Source of the DNA: Aurelia coerulea
Taxonomy: Eukaryota > Cnidaria > Scyphozoa > Semaeostomeae > Ulmaridae
Length of the DNA: 64,000 nucleotides
Assembly: GCA_039566865.1 (NCBI GenBank)
Contig: CM076947.1
Span: forward strand, 20,151,501-20,215,500
Direction: 5' to 3'
The notes beneath the pieces were generated by a model, which was not told where the DNA came from, made no database searches, and saw only the letters and a list, made by a program, of their open reading frames with translations. The position numbers and the translations under genes are program-made. Of this stretch, positions 52,769-62,480 are shown piece after piece (positions within the stretch are counted from its first letter, which is position 1; the number at the start of each line of letters is the position of its first letter).

Positions 52769-53247
52769 CAGTAAAAACCCGCATATAAAAACCTTGCATT
52801 TTGAAATCACCCTGTTTAGGTTCTTATGCATATGATACTATTCTTGAAAACAGGATGCAAGGTTCTTATCAAAAGAATTAAATACAGATCTTCGGGAATT
52901 TAGGCCAAATATAAGAAAACAAGGTTTTCACGTACTCACCATCGTCTCTATCATGACACAATTTTATAAAGAACAACCATATCTACAGTACCTAGCCTTA
53001 TCTGTATCAAATCCATTCATACAAGCAATTTTTTAAATGTGCTTTGTATCTACTTAAGTATTTGGCTAAATGTCTTAAAATATTTCATCACATAAAACCA
53101 ACCAGTAGTCTACATTCAACTTTTTTCAAGATAAGAAATTTCCTTGAATTTCAGGATGAATAGGTTCTTTTGTAATGGGGTGAAATTAGAGAATTTTAGG
53201 CCTTAGGTTTTTATAAGTGGGTTGTTCTTATATGCGGGTTTTTACTG
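52769..53247. mobile_element. Family K pogo-like MITE, copy 3
   Basis: CAGTAAAAACCCGCATATAA and ...TTATATGCGGGTTTTTACTG are flanked by TA (52767-52768 and 53248-53249). Confidence 0.87.
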
Positions 53248-53308
53248 TATCTTTTATCGCACAGACATCAATCAAAAAGTTTTAAGTTGCATATGCATAT
53301 CTTTGTAA

Positions 53309-53722
53309 ATGTTTCTTTATATTTCAAACATTTTAAAGCAAATCTACAAGCTACCTTTCATATACGTCACTGCAAACTTGGTAGTTACATATTTTTGGAA
53401 AATTAATTACCTATGTTTCTTTATATTTCAAACATTTTAAAGCAAATCTACAAGCTACCTTTCATATACGTCACTGCAAACTTGGTAGTTACATATTTTT
53501 GGAAAATTAATTACCTATGTTTCTTTATATTTCAAACATTTTAAAGCAAATCTACAAGCTACCTTTCATATACGTCACTGCAAACTTGGTAGTTACATAT
53601 TTTTGGAAAATTAATTACCTATGTTTCTTTATATTTCAAACATTTTAAAGCAAATCTACAAGCTACCTTTCATATACGTCACTGCAAACTTGGTAGTTAC
53701 ATATTTTTGGAAAATTAATTAA
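53309..53722 (+). repeat. Four nearly identical 104-bp tandem repeats
   Basis: 'aatctacaagctacctttca' starts at 53341, 53445, 53549 and 53653. I found no difference between units except the last edge. Either a very recent expansion, strong homogenisation, or an assembly effect. Confidence 0.92.
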
Positions 53723-53956
53723 ACCATCTCTTTGTGTCTTACATTTAGTTTAATGATATGACAAAGTTTCACCTGTCTTATCAGTATGATTCCACGCTGT
53801 ACTCCTTGGAAACCGTCAAAACAGATGTCATGGGTTGAATTGTTGTTTTCAATCTCTTCTGCACGACCACATTAGACTTACTACAATCGATTCATGATCA
53901 TTCATAGGCAAAGCGTTGACTGTATCGAATAGCCAAACAAAGTCAAACATTTGCAT

Positions 53957-54780
53957 TGGGTGATTCAATAAAATGATCCCATTGGCGTGGCCACGGCTCC
54001 TTAGATATCAAGGCAATCATATTGGCAAATATAACAAGGGCAGATTTTGTAATACAATAGCACAAGTTACTTTTGTTGACACCTCAATTCAAAGCGATTA
54101 GCGATGACAGACAAAGGAAATTCTCTCAACCAGCAATTCAAAACAAACAAAGCCGCAAAAGTTTCTCTGAAACCCAGGTAGCTAGCTCGCTCGCTGTGCA
54201 TTCCAGAAATTACTTTTAAAGGCAATTATGAGCATAGATCGAAAGAAGAAGGATATATCTACACATCTGCCGCGGGCATTTTATTTCTTTAGTCCAGAAG
54301 CTGAGCAGTAAATGTTTTGATAACACCCAAAAAAATAAGAGAATTGAATCGCCTCCATAACGGTTTTTGAACCAAACAAATAAAATGCCCGCGGCAGATG
54401 TGTAGATGCATCCTTCTTCTTTCGATCTATGCTCATGTTTGCCCTTAAAAACAGTTTCTGGAATGCACAACGAGCGAGCTAGCTATCTGGGTTTCAGAGA
54501 AACTCTTGCGGCTTTGTTTGTTTTGAATTGCTGGTTGAGAGAATTTCCTTTGTCTGCAATCGCTAATTGCTTTGAATTGAGGTGTCAACAAAAGAAACTC
54601 ATGCTATTGTATTACAAAATCTGCCCTTGTTGACAAATATGTTATTTAATGGTTGACATGTTCAAATTCACTTTAAAATTTACTTGACTAAAATGGGCCA
54701 CTCCGTTCTGAAATTGTAAGGGATTTCTAGAGAACCTTTAAGAAACCTTCAAAAACGGCATGAAATCTCACGATCAAATT
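53957..54780. mobile_element. Family S element interrupted by a family F copy
   Basis: Left part 53957-54032 ('gggtgattcaataaaatgat', 'acggctccttagatatcaag', 'ttggcaaata') and right part 54633-54780 ('ttaatggttgacatgttcaa', 'gggccactccgttctgaaat') join into one family S sequence matching 9693-10325 in reverse. The family F copy lies between them. The far end of the S element was not found. Confidence 0.65.
54033..54632. mobile_element. Family F foldback, copy 4, nested in family S
   Basis: AACAAGGGCAG to CTGCCCTTGTTG between GCAAATAT (54025-54032) and ACAAATAT (54633-54640), 7 of 8 identical. Confidence 0.87.
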
Positions 54781-55114
54781 TTCTTAATATTTCTGCTTTT
54801 TAGCGATGACTCATACATACTTTAGCAAGTATTATCCTTTTGGGAGGCTGAAATTGTCATCCCCACAAGCATAAGAAGATTATTCCGGGGGATTTCAACC
54901 TTCCAGGAGGATAAAATTTGCAAGATTTGATGGTGATTTTATGCCATTTTGGTTTGCTCCTCGTAGTATCGTCTTTGTAGTACTGTAGAGCATTTTGTAG
55001 GTGGTGTTAAAAGTCATCAAACAATTCTTCTTGCTGCGTGTACTGCAAAAGATAAACAAGGAAATAAAATGAAATATAGTGAAATGTAGACACTTTGATA
55101 GGAACTGAATTACA
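54781..55114. other. No gene recognised
   Basis: A minus-strand frame at 54895-55194 overlaps the next palindrome and matches nothing known. Confidence 0.4.
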
Positions 55115-55414
55115 GGACAAGTCCGGGGTTGGTAGGATTGATGTATGATGTATGCAAGCCTCTTTATCTTGTTCTCATGCCATTTTCCATGCATGTGTAC
55201 ACGATAAAGAGACTAGCAGCGATTAAGAGGCGAAAAACAATCGCACAGCCTCGTTTTCGTTTGCGCGATATGACGTCACTGCTCTCAACTTGCTCATTTG
55301 AATACGTAATTTCACAAGGAGAAGGCGAAAAATAGTGGGAAAAAGTATCATACATCATTCATAGCAGTATTATGTTATATTTTATCATCAATCATACCAA
55401 CCCTGGACTTGTCC
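55115..55414. mobile_element. Family G palindromic element, copy 2
   Basis: GGACAAGTCCGGGGTTGGTA and TACCAACCCTGGACTTGTCC are inverted ends of about 20 bp. The interior matches 4740-5175, including TGACGTCA at 55271-55278. One half of the interior palindrome is deleted. Confidence 0.8.
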
Positions 55415-56121
55415 TTTAAGCACGACGTTTTGTTTATGTCATATCAGTGTTTTAAGTATCATGTGATGTAAATTTTTAATCTAACATAAAAAACATGTTC
55501 TCGATCGATGAAAACAATAAGAAGATAAGTGACGCGTGTCCTTGCTTTGTTCCAAGTTCAGATCAAAGTCTCAAATTAGATATGACGTCAGATTTGCGAT
55601 AACGCAAAATTATTCATGCAAAAAACTTAAAATACTTTTATTCGCGGACGTTTTCATGTGACATCTGATTTGAAACATACTTTAGATCGCTGTCTCTCCG
55701 TTGATTTACTTTAATAAGTCCAAATTTGATAGTTGCTTACATTTGCCTGATTGAGTTGAATTGCTGTTGAGCGATGAGGGTAGTGAGTCTACAACCAGAT
55801 TGGGCGTTACGCAAGACCTTGTTTGATATGTGTTTAACGTGTATTGAAATTATGTTGCAAAATAGTGTTATGTAGGAACAAAGGCATATTTTGCGTAAGG
55901 AAAGTGTGCCCACAACAGTTCTTTAGCAGTTCTTATGCAATGTGAGAGGCCGATCTTCGCACTGAGGAAGAACTGTAAATTGCACATTTGCGTGGAAGTC
56001 TTGAATAATTCAAAGACGACAGCAGCGGTATAAGGGTTGTGATTTGATTAAGCGTTTAAGCTAGTTGTGACCTGCTTGCCGTGTACAGATAACAGCTTCG
56101 TGTGAGTAGATTTTGTGGAAA
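55415..56121. other. Upstream region of the exon-like array; no gene recognised
   Basis: Contains one more TGACGTCA (55583-55590), outside any MITE I could define. Nothing resembles a TATA box at a useful distance. If the array at 56122 holds first exons, this is where a promoter should lie. Confidence 0.4.
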
Positions 56122-56168
56122 ATGGCAAGCAGTGTTTTGAAGAAATATCGCTTTCCTCTGCCCTTGAG
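56122..56168 (+). CDS. Candidate first coding exon (array unit 1)
   Basis: Encodes MASSVLKKYRFPLPL plus two bases (phase 2), then GTAATT. Its 5' side ('gataacagcttcgtgtgagt') differs more from the other units, so it may be the founder exon. No matching downstream exon was identified. Confidence 0.3.
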
Positions 56169-57810
56169 GTAATTATGCATAGTTTTTGTTTTGGTCATTT
56201 TTGTGCTACTTCTATGTTAATTGCTCATTCTGCTTCTGGTGTGCAAATAACGAATTGACGAGTGAGCAGATTTAGATGAATTGTCATAGAAAAATGGCAA
56301 GCAATGTTTTGAAAAATATTGCTTTCTTCTGCCCTTGAGGTAATTATTCATAGGTTTGTTTTTGGTCATTTTTGTGCTAATTCTATGTTAATTGCTCATT
56401 CTGCTTCTGGTGTGCAAATAACGAATTGATAAGTGAGCAAATTTGATAGAATTGTCAAATAAATGTCAAGCAGTGTTTTGAAGAGATATCGCTTTCCTGT
56501 GCCCTTAAGGTAAATATACATAGTTTTGTTTTTGGTCATTTTTGTGCTAATTCTATGTTAATTGCTCATTCTGCTTCTGGTGTTCAAATAACGAATTGAT
56601 AAGTGAGCAAATTTGATAGAATTGTCAAATAAATGTCAAGCAGTGCTTTCCTCTGCCCTTGAGGTAATTATACATAGTGTTTGTTTTTGGTCATTTTTGT
56701 GCTAATTCTATGTTAATTGCTCATCCTGCTTCTGGTGTGCAAATAACGAATTGATAAGTGAGCAAATTTGATAGAATTGTCAAATAAATGTCAAGCAGCG
56801 TTTTGAAGAGATATCGCTTTCCTGTGCCCTTAAGGTAAGTATACATAGTTTTGCTTTTGGTCATTTTTGTGCTACTTTTATGTTAATTGCTCATTCTGCT
56901 TCTGGTGTTCAAAGAACGGATGAATGAGTGAGCAGATTTAGATGAATTGTCGTAGAAAAATGGCAAGCAATGTTTTGAAGAAATATCGCTTTCCTCTGCC
57001 CTTAAGGTAAATATACATAGTTTTGTTTTTGGTCATTTTTGTGCTAATTCTATGTTAATTACTCATTCTGCTTCTGGTGTGCAAATAACGAATTGATAAG
57101 TGAGCAAATTTGATAGAATTGTCAAATAAATGTCAAGCAGCGTTTTGAAGAAATATTGTTTTCCTCTGCCCTTGAGGTAATTATACATAGTGTTTGTTTT
57201 TGGTAATTTTTGTGCTACTTCTATGTTAATTTCTCATTCTGCTTCTGGTGTGCAAATAACGAATTGATAAGTGAGCAAATTTGATAGAATGGTCAAATAA
57301 ATTTTAAGCAGCGTTTTGAAGAAATATTGTTTTCTTCTGCCCTTGAGGTAATTATTCATAGGTTTGTTTTTGGTCATTTTTGTGCCAATTCTATGTTAAT
57401 TGCTCATTCTGCTTCTGGTGTGCAAATAACGAATTGATAAGTGAGCAAATTTGATAGAATTGTCAAATAAATGTCAAGCAGCGTTTTGAAGAAATATCGC
57501 TTTCTCCTGCCCTTGAGGTAATTGTTCATAGTTTTGTTTTTGGTCATTTTGTGCTAATTCTATGTTAATTGCTCATCCTGCTTCTGGTGTGCAAATAACG
57601 AATTGACGAGTGAGCAAATTTGATGGAAGTTTCACAAAAATGGCAAGCAATGCTTTGAAGAAATATCGCTTTCTTCTGCCCTTGAGGTAATTATACATAG
57701 TATTTGTTTTTGGTAATTTTTGTGCTACTTCTATGTTAATTTCTCACCCTGCTTCTTGTGTGCAAATAACGGCTTAATGAGTGAGCAGATTTGATAGAAT
57801 TGTCAAAAAT

Positions 57811-57857
57811 ATGGCAAGCAGTGTTTTTAAGAAATATCGCTTTCCTCTATCCCTAAG
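57811..57857 (+). CDS. Candidate first coding exon (array unit 11)
   Basis: Encodes MASSVFKKYRFPLSL plus two bases, followed by the best donor of the array, AAG|GTAAGT. It is the last unit, and the sequence after it is unique. If one unit is spliced to a gene downstream, this is the most likely. Confidence 0.3.
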
Positions 57858-57860
57858 GTA

Positions 57861-58300
57861 AGTATATATACGTTCGATGCCGACATTGTACGAGGAAGTT
57901 GTCAAGATCGATGTACGTGATTTTATTTCAGTTTTCGCCAAATTTACGTGCATGAGTTGTTGAGGTTGCTTGCAGCCATGCATGCCAAATTTGTCGAGGT
58001 GGCTAAACGTTGTTGTAATCAGTTCTGTTTCCAAACTGTATGTTGAGTCATAGCGAGGCAGCGAGACGCTGTTGTTGTTTTAGGTATCTTTGAAAACTTT
58101 GGAATTAATTTGTGGAGGTCGCTAAGATAGTTTTATCTTAATTAACTTTGAAAAGTGCACGTGAATTATTTTACTTTCATTTAAATTCGAATTTTTAATG
58201 TAAGTTTCATTAAAGCGCAAATAGCAAAGGCAGCTTTATACATAGTTTTTTTTAGCTGTCCTTTGAGAGTTGCATGTACAATTGTCGAGACTATGCGCAT
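57861..58300. other. No gene recognised
   Basis: A minus frame (57774-58034) overlaps the array and is unrecognised. 'gttgttgaggttgcttg', 'gtcgaggtggctaa' and 'tgtggaggtcgctaag' are loosely repeated. Confidence 0.35.
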
Positions 58301-58431
58301 ACTAACCAGTTTTGTGTTGTACAGGAACATATAAAGCCCGAGGTCTTAAAAGTACAGACCGAGCTTGCGAGGTCTGTGCAATAAGACCGAGGGCTTTATA
58401 TTTTCCTGTACAACTACAAAACCGGTTAGTA
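58301..58431. repeat. Hairpin, about 55-bp stem
   Basis: 'actaaccagttttgtgttgt', 'acaggaacatataaagccc' and 'gaggtctta' on the left are inverted at 58385-58431. An inner stem 'acagaccgagc'/'gcgaggtctgt' closes the loop. GC-rich compared with its surroundings. Confidence 0.8.
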
Positions 58432-59206
58432 CGAGTTTTATTACCTGTTAGCTTCTAATTTTGACTCATATCATTTAGTCAAACACATTTTGTTACTATT
58501 ATGTTCCTTAAGTTTATCGTAAACCTCACAGGCCTAAATCAGTTGCTGTGGTGACAAAAACGCGTCCTTGTATCGTATTATACAAGGCTACGGGAAAACC
58601 GTGGGAAATGTGCGATTAACCAATGAGATTGGCGGGATTCCTGTATTGCCTCGTTTTTTAAACGTCAGTCAGGTAATAAAGATCTGTATAGTTTTTTAGT
58701 TATCTTCGAAAATATTGAACTTCACCTGTAACTATATTGATAGAGCATTCTATGCATTTCATTTTCACTAAGAATTTTATCGGGTCGGCTAAGCACATAA
58801 ATTTACGTTGTTATCTGCAGGCTTTTACGGCATGTCTGAATACTCTTGCAAATCAGTTCCCAACGTTCATTGATATATAAGCTGAATTTGGTGCCGCAAT
58901 TGTTGGAGATTTGAATTTCGTGGCCGGAGCCAGCGACCTCATTGTACAATTCGATCAAAGCAGTAATTGTAAATGCTTGTTTTCTTGCAAGATACGCTGA
59001 TAGAATATACAAACTGTGGGAACTATATCTTGAATTTCTGCTAGATTAGAGTTTTCAATTTTCTTTTGTGCGGTGATTTCGTTGTGTTAACTTAGTTTTA
59101 ATTACTGAAACATCGGTTTAGAAACAAAATTATTTTGACCTTACGAAACAGTGTAGATACTATCATGTGCTTGTCGTTTTCAATTTCACTCAGATTGCCG
59201 ACTCAA
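58432..59206. other. No gene confirmed; one protein-like minus frame
   Basis: 58803-59012 (minus) reads KQAFTITALIELYNEVAGSG then HEIQISNNCGTKFSLYINER and ends at a stop. It looks protein-like but I do not recognise it and no splice context is clear. Confidence 0.3.
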
Positions 59207-59540
59207 GGAGCTGTTTTGCAATCGTTTCATTTAAGCCCTAAATACACGAGAATTACAATGCCTTCTGCTCGGCTCCTGAATCAAATAAGCAAAATCCGCC
59301 TGGCAGATCTTTAGATTTACCCTTCTTCTTTCGTTATAAGCACATAACTTCTCTTAAAAACCATCTTTCGCTTGCACAAGGCGAGAGTTTGCCTTACAAG
59401 TTTCCGGGAAACTTTTGCGGCTTTGTTCGTTTTGAATTACTGGTTGAGAGAATCTCCTTTGTCTGCAGTCGCTAATCGCTTTGAATTCAGGTGTCAGTCA
59501 AACGCATTGCTATTGAATTACAAAATCTGCCCTTGTTATT
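59207..59540 (+). mobile_element. Family F fragment (right half, copy 3 subfamily)
   Basis: From 'aggagctgttttgcaatcgt' through 'gcttgcacaaggcgagagtt' to CTGCCCTTGTTA it follows the right half of 50049-50648. The left half is missing. Confidence 0.75.
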
Positions 59541-59879
59541 TATTCCTGGTAATCTCTTGAGTGAATTTGATTAAGATTGCTGTGGGGCTAAATTGCTAAC
59601 TAATTGTATCAACGCCTTTAGGCGTGTTTTGAAGGACATTGGTATGAAGAATTTATATAAAATCGCTTTTAATTTCAGAGCGATGCGACCGATTTTACCA
59701 AACTAAATTTTCCTATCAAAGTTGATGTGTTAGCGACACAAATAGTGTCAATTTGTAGGAATCTGATAGTTTGTTTGAGAGCTACATGCTTTTAAAGGTC
59801 TAAGCATTGTTCGTTTCACCCGGTATAATTTAATTTAATTCAATTCAATTTCATGATGACAACTTGCTACACTTTACTA
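59541..59879. other. No gene recognised
   Basis: AT-rich; 'ttaatttaattcaattcaattt' simple sequence at 59830-59852. Confidence 0.4.
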
Positions 59880-60313
59880 GCCTGCATGCAGACTCTACTG
59901 ATTTCTTTTCATTTCAGAGAGGTTCTCCTCCAGTAGAGTCTGCGCAACAGCGACCAAATCCTTGTTTTCAGTTCACGAGAAACGAGGAACCTTTCTAGTT
60001 GGCTGAAGCAAATTCCCTTTGTTTAATGGAGCGTCTGTATCTTTGTTCGAGTCTGCTGATATTCAATTGGCGTATATGCATGAACAAAGCTAGCCATAGA
60101 AAACCTTTTGTGATTGATGTGTGTGGGTGTTTTGTCATAGGCAGCTCTATTGAATCAAATTCAAAGGCAGCTCTATTGAATCAAGTTCAATGAGTTAGTT
60201 CATCAATCCTTGGAACCGCACGTGACCACGAACAAGGATTTGGTCGCTGTTGCGCAGACTCTACTGGAGAAGAACCTCTCTGAAAAGAAATCTGTAGAGT
60301 CTGCACGCAGGCT
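59880..60313. mobile_element. Family M large hairpin element
   Basis: TAGCCTGCATGCAGACTCTA, 'gatttcttttcatttcagag', 'ctccagtagagtctgcgcaa' and 'cagcgaccaaatccttg' (59880-59967) are inverted at 60228-60313. A loop of about 260 bp contains a short direct repeat 'ggcagctctattgaatcaa'. Ends resemble those of 14478-14620. Confidence 0.8.
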
Positions 60314-60837
60314 ACACTTTACAGGAGCGTCGTTATACTTTAAAATAAAAGAGGCGAGTTATAACAGCAACGAAAGGACTAAGCTAAGTATATAGTGACA
60401 GAAATACAGCAACAAACCAAATAAAAAATGAATAAAACTAATTTCAACAATAAACTCCCTATAGTTATTGGTGTGGGAAAGGGTTAGTGGTTATGCGCCA
60501 TCGTAATTCATTGTTCAAAAGGTGTGAACCAATCTTCTGGAAAACAATCTGGCTGACAGCTTTCGAGCATCAAATGGTGCTAAGCATCAAATATTATGTT
60601 TTTAACACGGGAATGTGTCATTTGCTTGCAATTTTCATCGCCGGCTTTTACTGTTGGTGATGACAAGGTACAAACAATTTTGCACGGTTTAGCTTGGTGT
60701 TATTTTCTACAAGGGGAATACGACTTTTGAATAAGTAACCAGCTATTGATTCTCATAAAGATTTATAGCTGCGAAGCAACATAATATTCTTACTCAAAAT
60801 CTTTGCAGTTGATTATGTCTGTTTGTTTGTCTGTCTG
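60314..60837. other. No gene recognised
   Basis: Mixed sequence without repeat ends. A (GTTTGTCT)-like stretch at 60818-60842 precedes the next element. Confidence 0.4.
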
Positions 60838-60845
60838 TCTCTTTT

Positions 60846-61452
60846 CAACAAGGACAGACTTTGTATCACAAAAGCATCAGTTGCTTTTGTTGACACCTGA
60901 ATTCAAAGCGATTCGCGATTGCAGACAATGTAAGTTCTCTCAACCAGCAATTCAAAACAAGCGAAGCCGCAAATGTTGCCCCGAAACCCAGGTAGCTAGC
61001 TCGCTCGTTGTGCATTCCAGAAATTGTTTTTAAGAGTAAACATGAGCATATGTCGAAAGAAGAAGGATATATCTAAACATCTACCGCGGGCATTTTATTT
61101 CTTTGGTTCAGGAGCTGAGCAGTAAGTGTTTTAATGACACCCAAAAAATATTAGAATTGAATCGCCTCTCAGTCGGCTTTTGAACCAAACAAATTAGATC
61201 CCCGAAGCAGATGTGTAGATCTACCCGTTTTCTTTCGATATATGCTCACGTTAGGTCTTAGAAACAATTTCTAGAATGCACAACGACCGCGCTTGCTACC
61301 TGGGTTTCAGAGAGCTTTTACGGCTTTGTTCCTGTTGAATTTCTGGTTGAGAGAATTTCTTTTGTCTGAAATTGCTGAAATTGTGAATTGCTTTGAATTC
61401 AGGTGTCAACAAAAGCAGCTAATGCTATTGTGTAACAAAATCTGTCCTTGTT
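60846..61452. mobile_element. Family F foldback, copy 5 (perfect 8-bp TSD)
   Basis: CAACAAGGACAG to CTGTCCTTGTT between TCTCTTTT repeats (60838-60845 and 61453-61460). Arms as in copy 1. Confidence 0.87.
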
Positions 61453-61460
61453 TCTCTTTT

Positions 61461-62128
61461 TAGCAATTGACAAAAACGGCTAAAGTTTGTTTTACCCATT
61501 TCAAGTCATGTGACCATACCCTTGCGAAGTTTCAATATTTTATTGAGCTTTTTCTCTGCATTCATGGCGCAAGTTTTTAATGCAAAAAATATGTTAAAGA
61601 AATCAAAGACATTTGTCAAGAGACTGATTACTTCACTTAAAGTAGGTGTAGACAAAACTAAGACGATTTTGTCTGTTCTTCATAAATCCTGGATAAATCC
61701 TCTTTTACTGAAAGTTTCTTGAGGTCTTCTTGAGGGTGAAATTCTCCTTGTTGGTAGTCGGTGAGGAAGCTCCTTTGCAATAGTCCAGAAAAAGTCATGG
61801 CTGTGAGTGAGCCACAGTAAGGTTTTGCTGGTTTATGTCATATTCAAGAAAGGTTTAATAATTCTCATACTAAACCTGGGAGAATGTTGGGTAAATCTAG
61901 CGGCAGCAAATGGTTTATAATTTTCAGGGTTATGAATTACGCAAGGAGCTCGATAGCCTGAGATCAGGCAAAAAACAAAAAGAAAACTGAAAAAGTAAAA
62001 GATAAAAAAGAAGGAAGAGATTATCTTTTCTTTCCTTCCTTCCCAAAAAAATTTTGTTTGAAAAAAAGGCCCGTTAACAGGCAAGGAGCTCGAAGAATTT
62101 GTTATTTTGACTCATAAAACGAGGAATT
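61461..62128. other. No gene recognised
   Basis: A plus frame 61510-61722 (AQVFNAKNMLKKSKTF..) is Lys-rich and unrecognised. A purine-rich tract lies at 61970-62020. 'gcaaggagctcga' occurs twice (61942 and 62080). Confidence 0.35.
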
Positions 62129-62215
62129 CATTCATTTCATTTCATTTCATTTCATTTCATTTCATTTTAATTTCTTTAAGCACGGTAACCCCGTCAGACG
62201 ATAGACTGCTTAACT
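62129..62215 (-). mobile_element. CR1/L2-type LINE 3' terminus only
   Basis: Minus strand: AGCAGTCTATCGTCTGACGG, then GGTTACCGTGCTTAAAGAAA and about seven (ATGAA) units. The same 3' end as at 2466, truncated at its first 85 bases. Confidence 0.75.
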
Positions 62216-62224
62216 AATGAGCGC

Positions 62225-62480
62225 TCAACTAATTAGGAACGCTCCACTAACGAAATTGCCCACCGGAGGCCCGGAGGAAGGTTTGACAGTTTTCTGCACA
62301 CTGTCCTTCGCTTTCCCAAACATTTCATAGCAAATATAATGCCTAAATTTCTTATTTTTTAAAACTTTTGGTGATCGGAGAGTTAAGAATTTCTTAAAAG
62401 TACGTATAATAGAATCTTTGACCTGCACAGGGATGCTAGGGGCAGCTGCAACTCGTTGTGAAACTCTACTCCGTTGGAAA
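62225..62480 (-). CDS. Possible exon or remnant, unrecognised
   Basis: A minus frame reads RVAAAPSIPVQVKDSIIRTF, then KKFLTLRSPKVLKNKKF and continues to a stop at 62225-62227. Basic, not low-complexity. It abuts a LINE 3' end and could be part of an unrelated element or a host exon. Confidence 0.2.

Larger units (their letters stand above)
56122..57860 (+). repeat. Array of 11 units (about 170 bp), each with an ATG-to-donor mini-exon
   Basis: Unit spacing is 172, 169, 170, 155, 172, 170, 171, 170, 169 and 171 bp. Each unit has a segment of usually 47 bases, ATGGCAAGCAGTGTTTTGAA to CCCTTGAG, followed by GTAATT, GTAAAT or GTAAGT. A conserved AT-rich spacer with 'ctaattctatgttaattgct' and 'gtgcaaataacgaattgat' follows. 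Segment starts: 56122, 56294, 56463, 56633, 56788, 56960, 57130, 57301, 57471, 57640 and 57811. The peptide is M(A/S)S(S/N)VLK(K/R)YRFPLPL(R/K). Units 2 and 4 are frameshifted or shortened and unit 8 lacks ATG. Spacers are as conserved as the segments, so coding selection is not shown. Confidence 0.85.

Noticed and set aside
53309..53722. CRISPR-like regular repeat
   Set aside because: The whole 104-bp unit is repeated with no unique spacers, and the sequence is eukaryotic.
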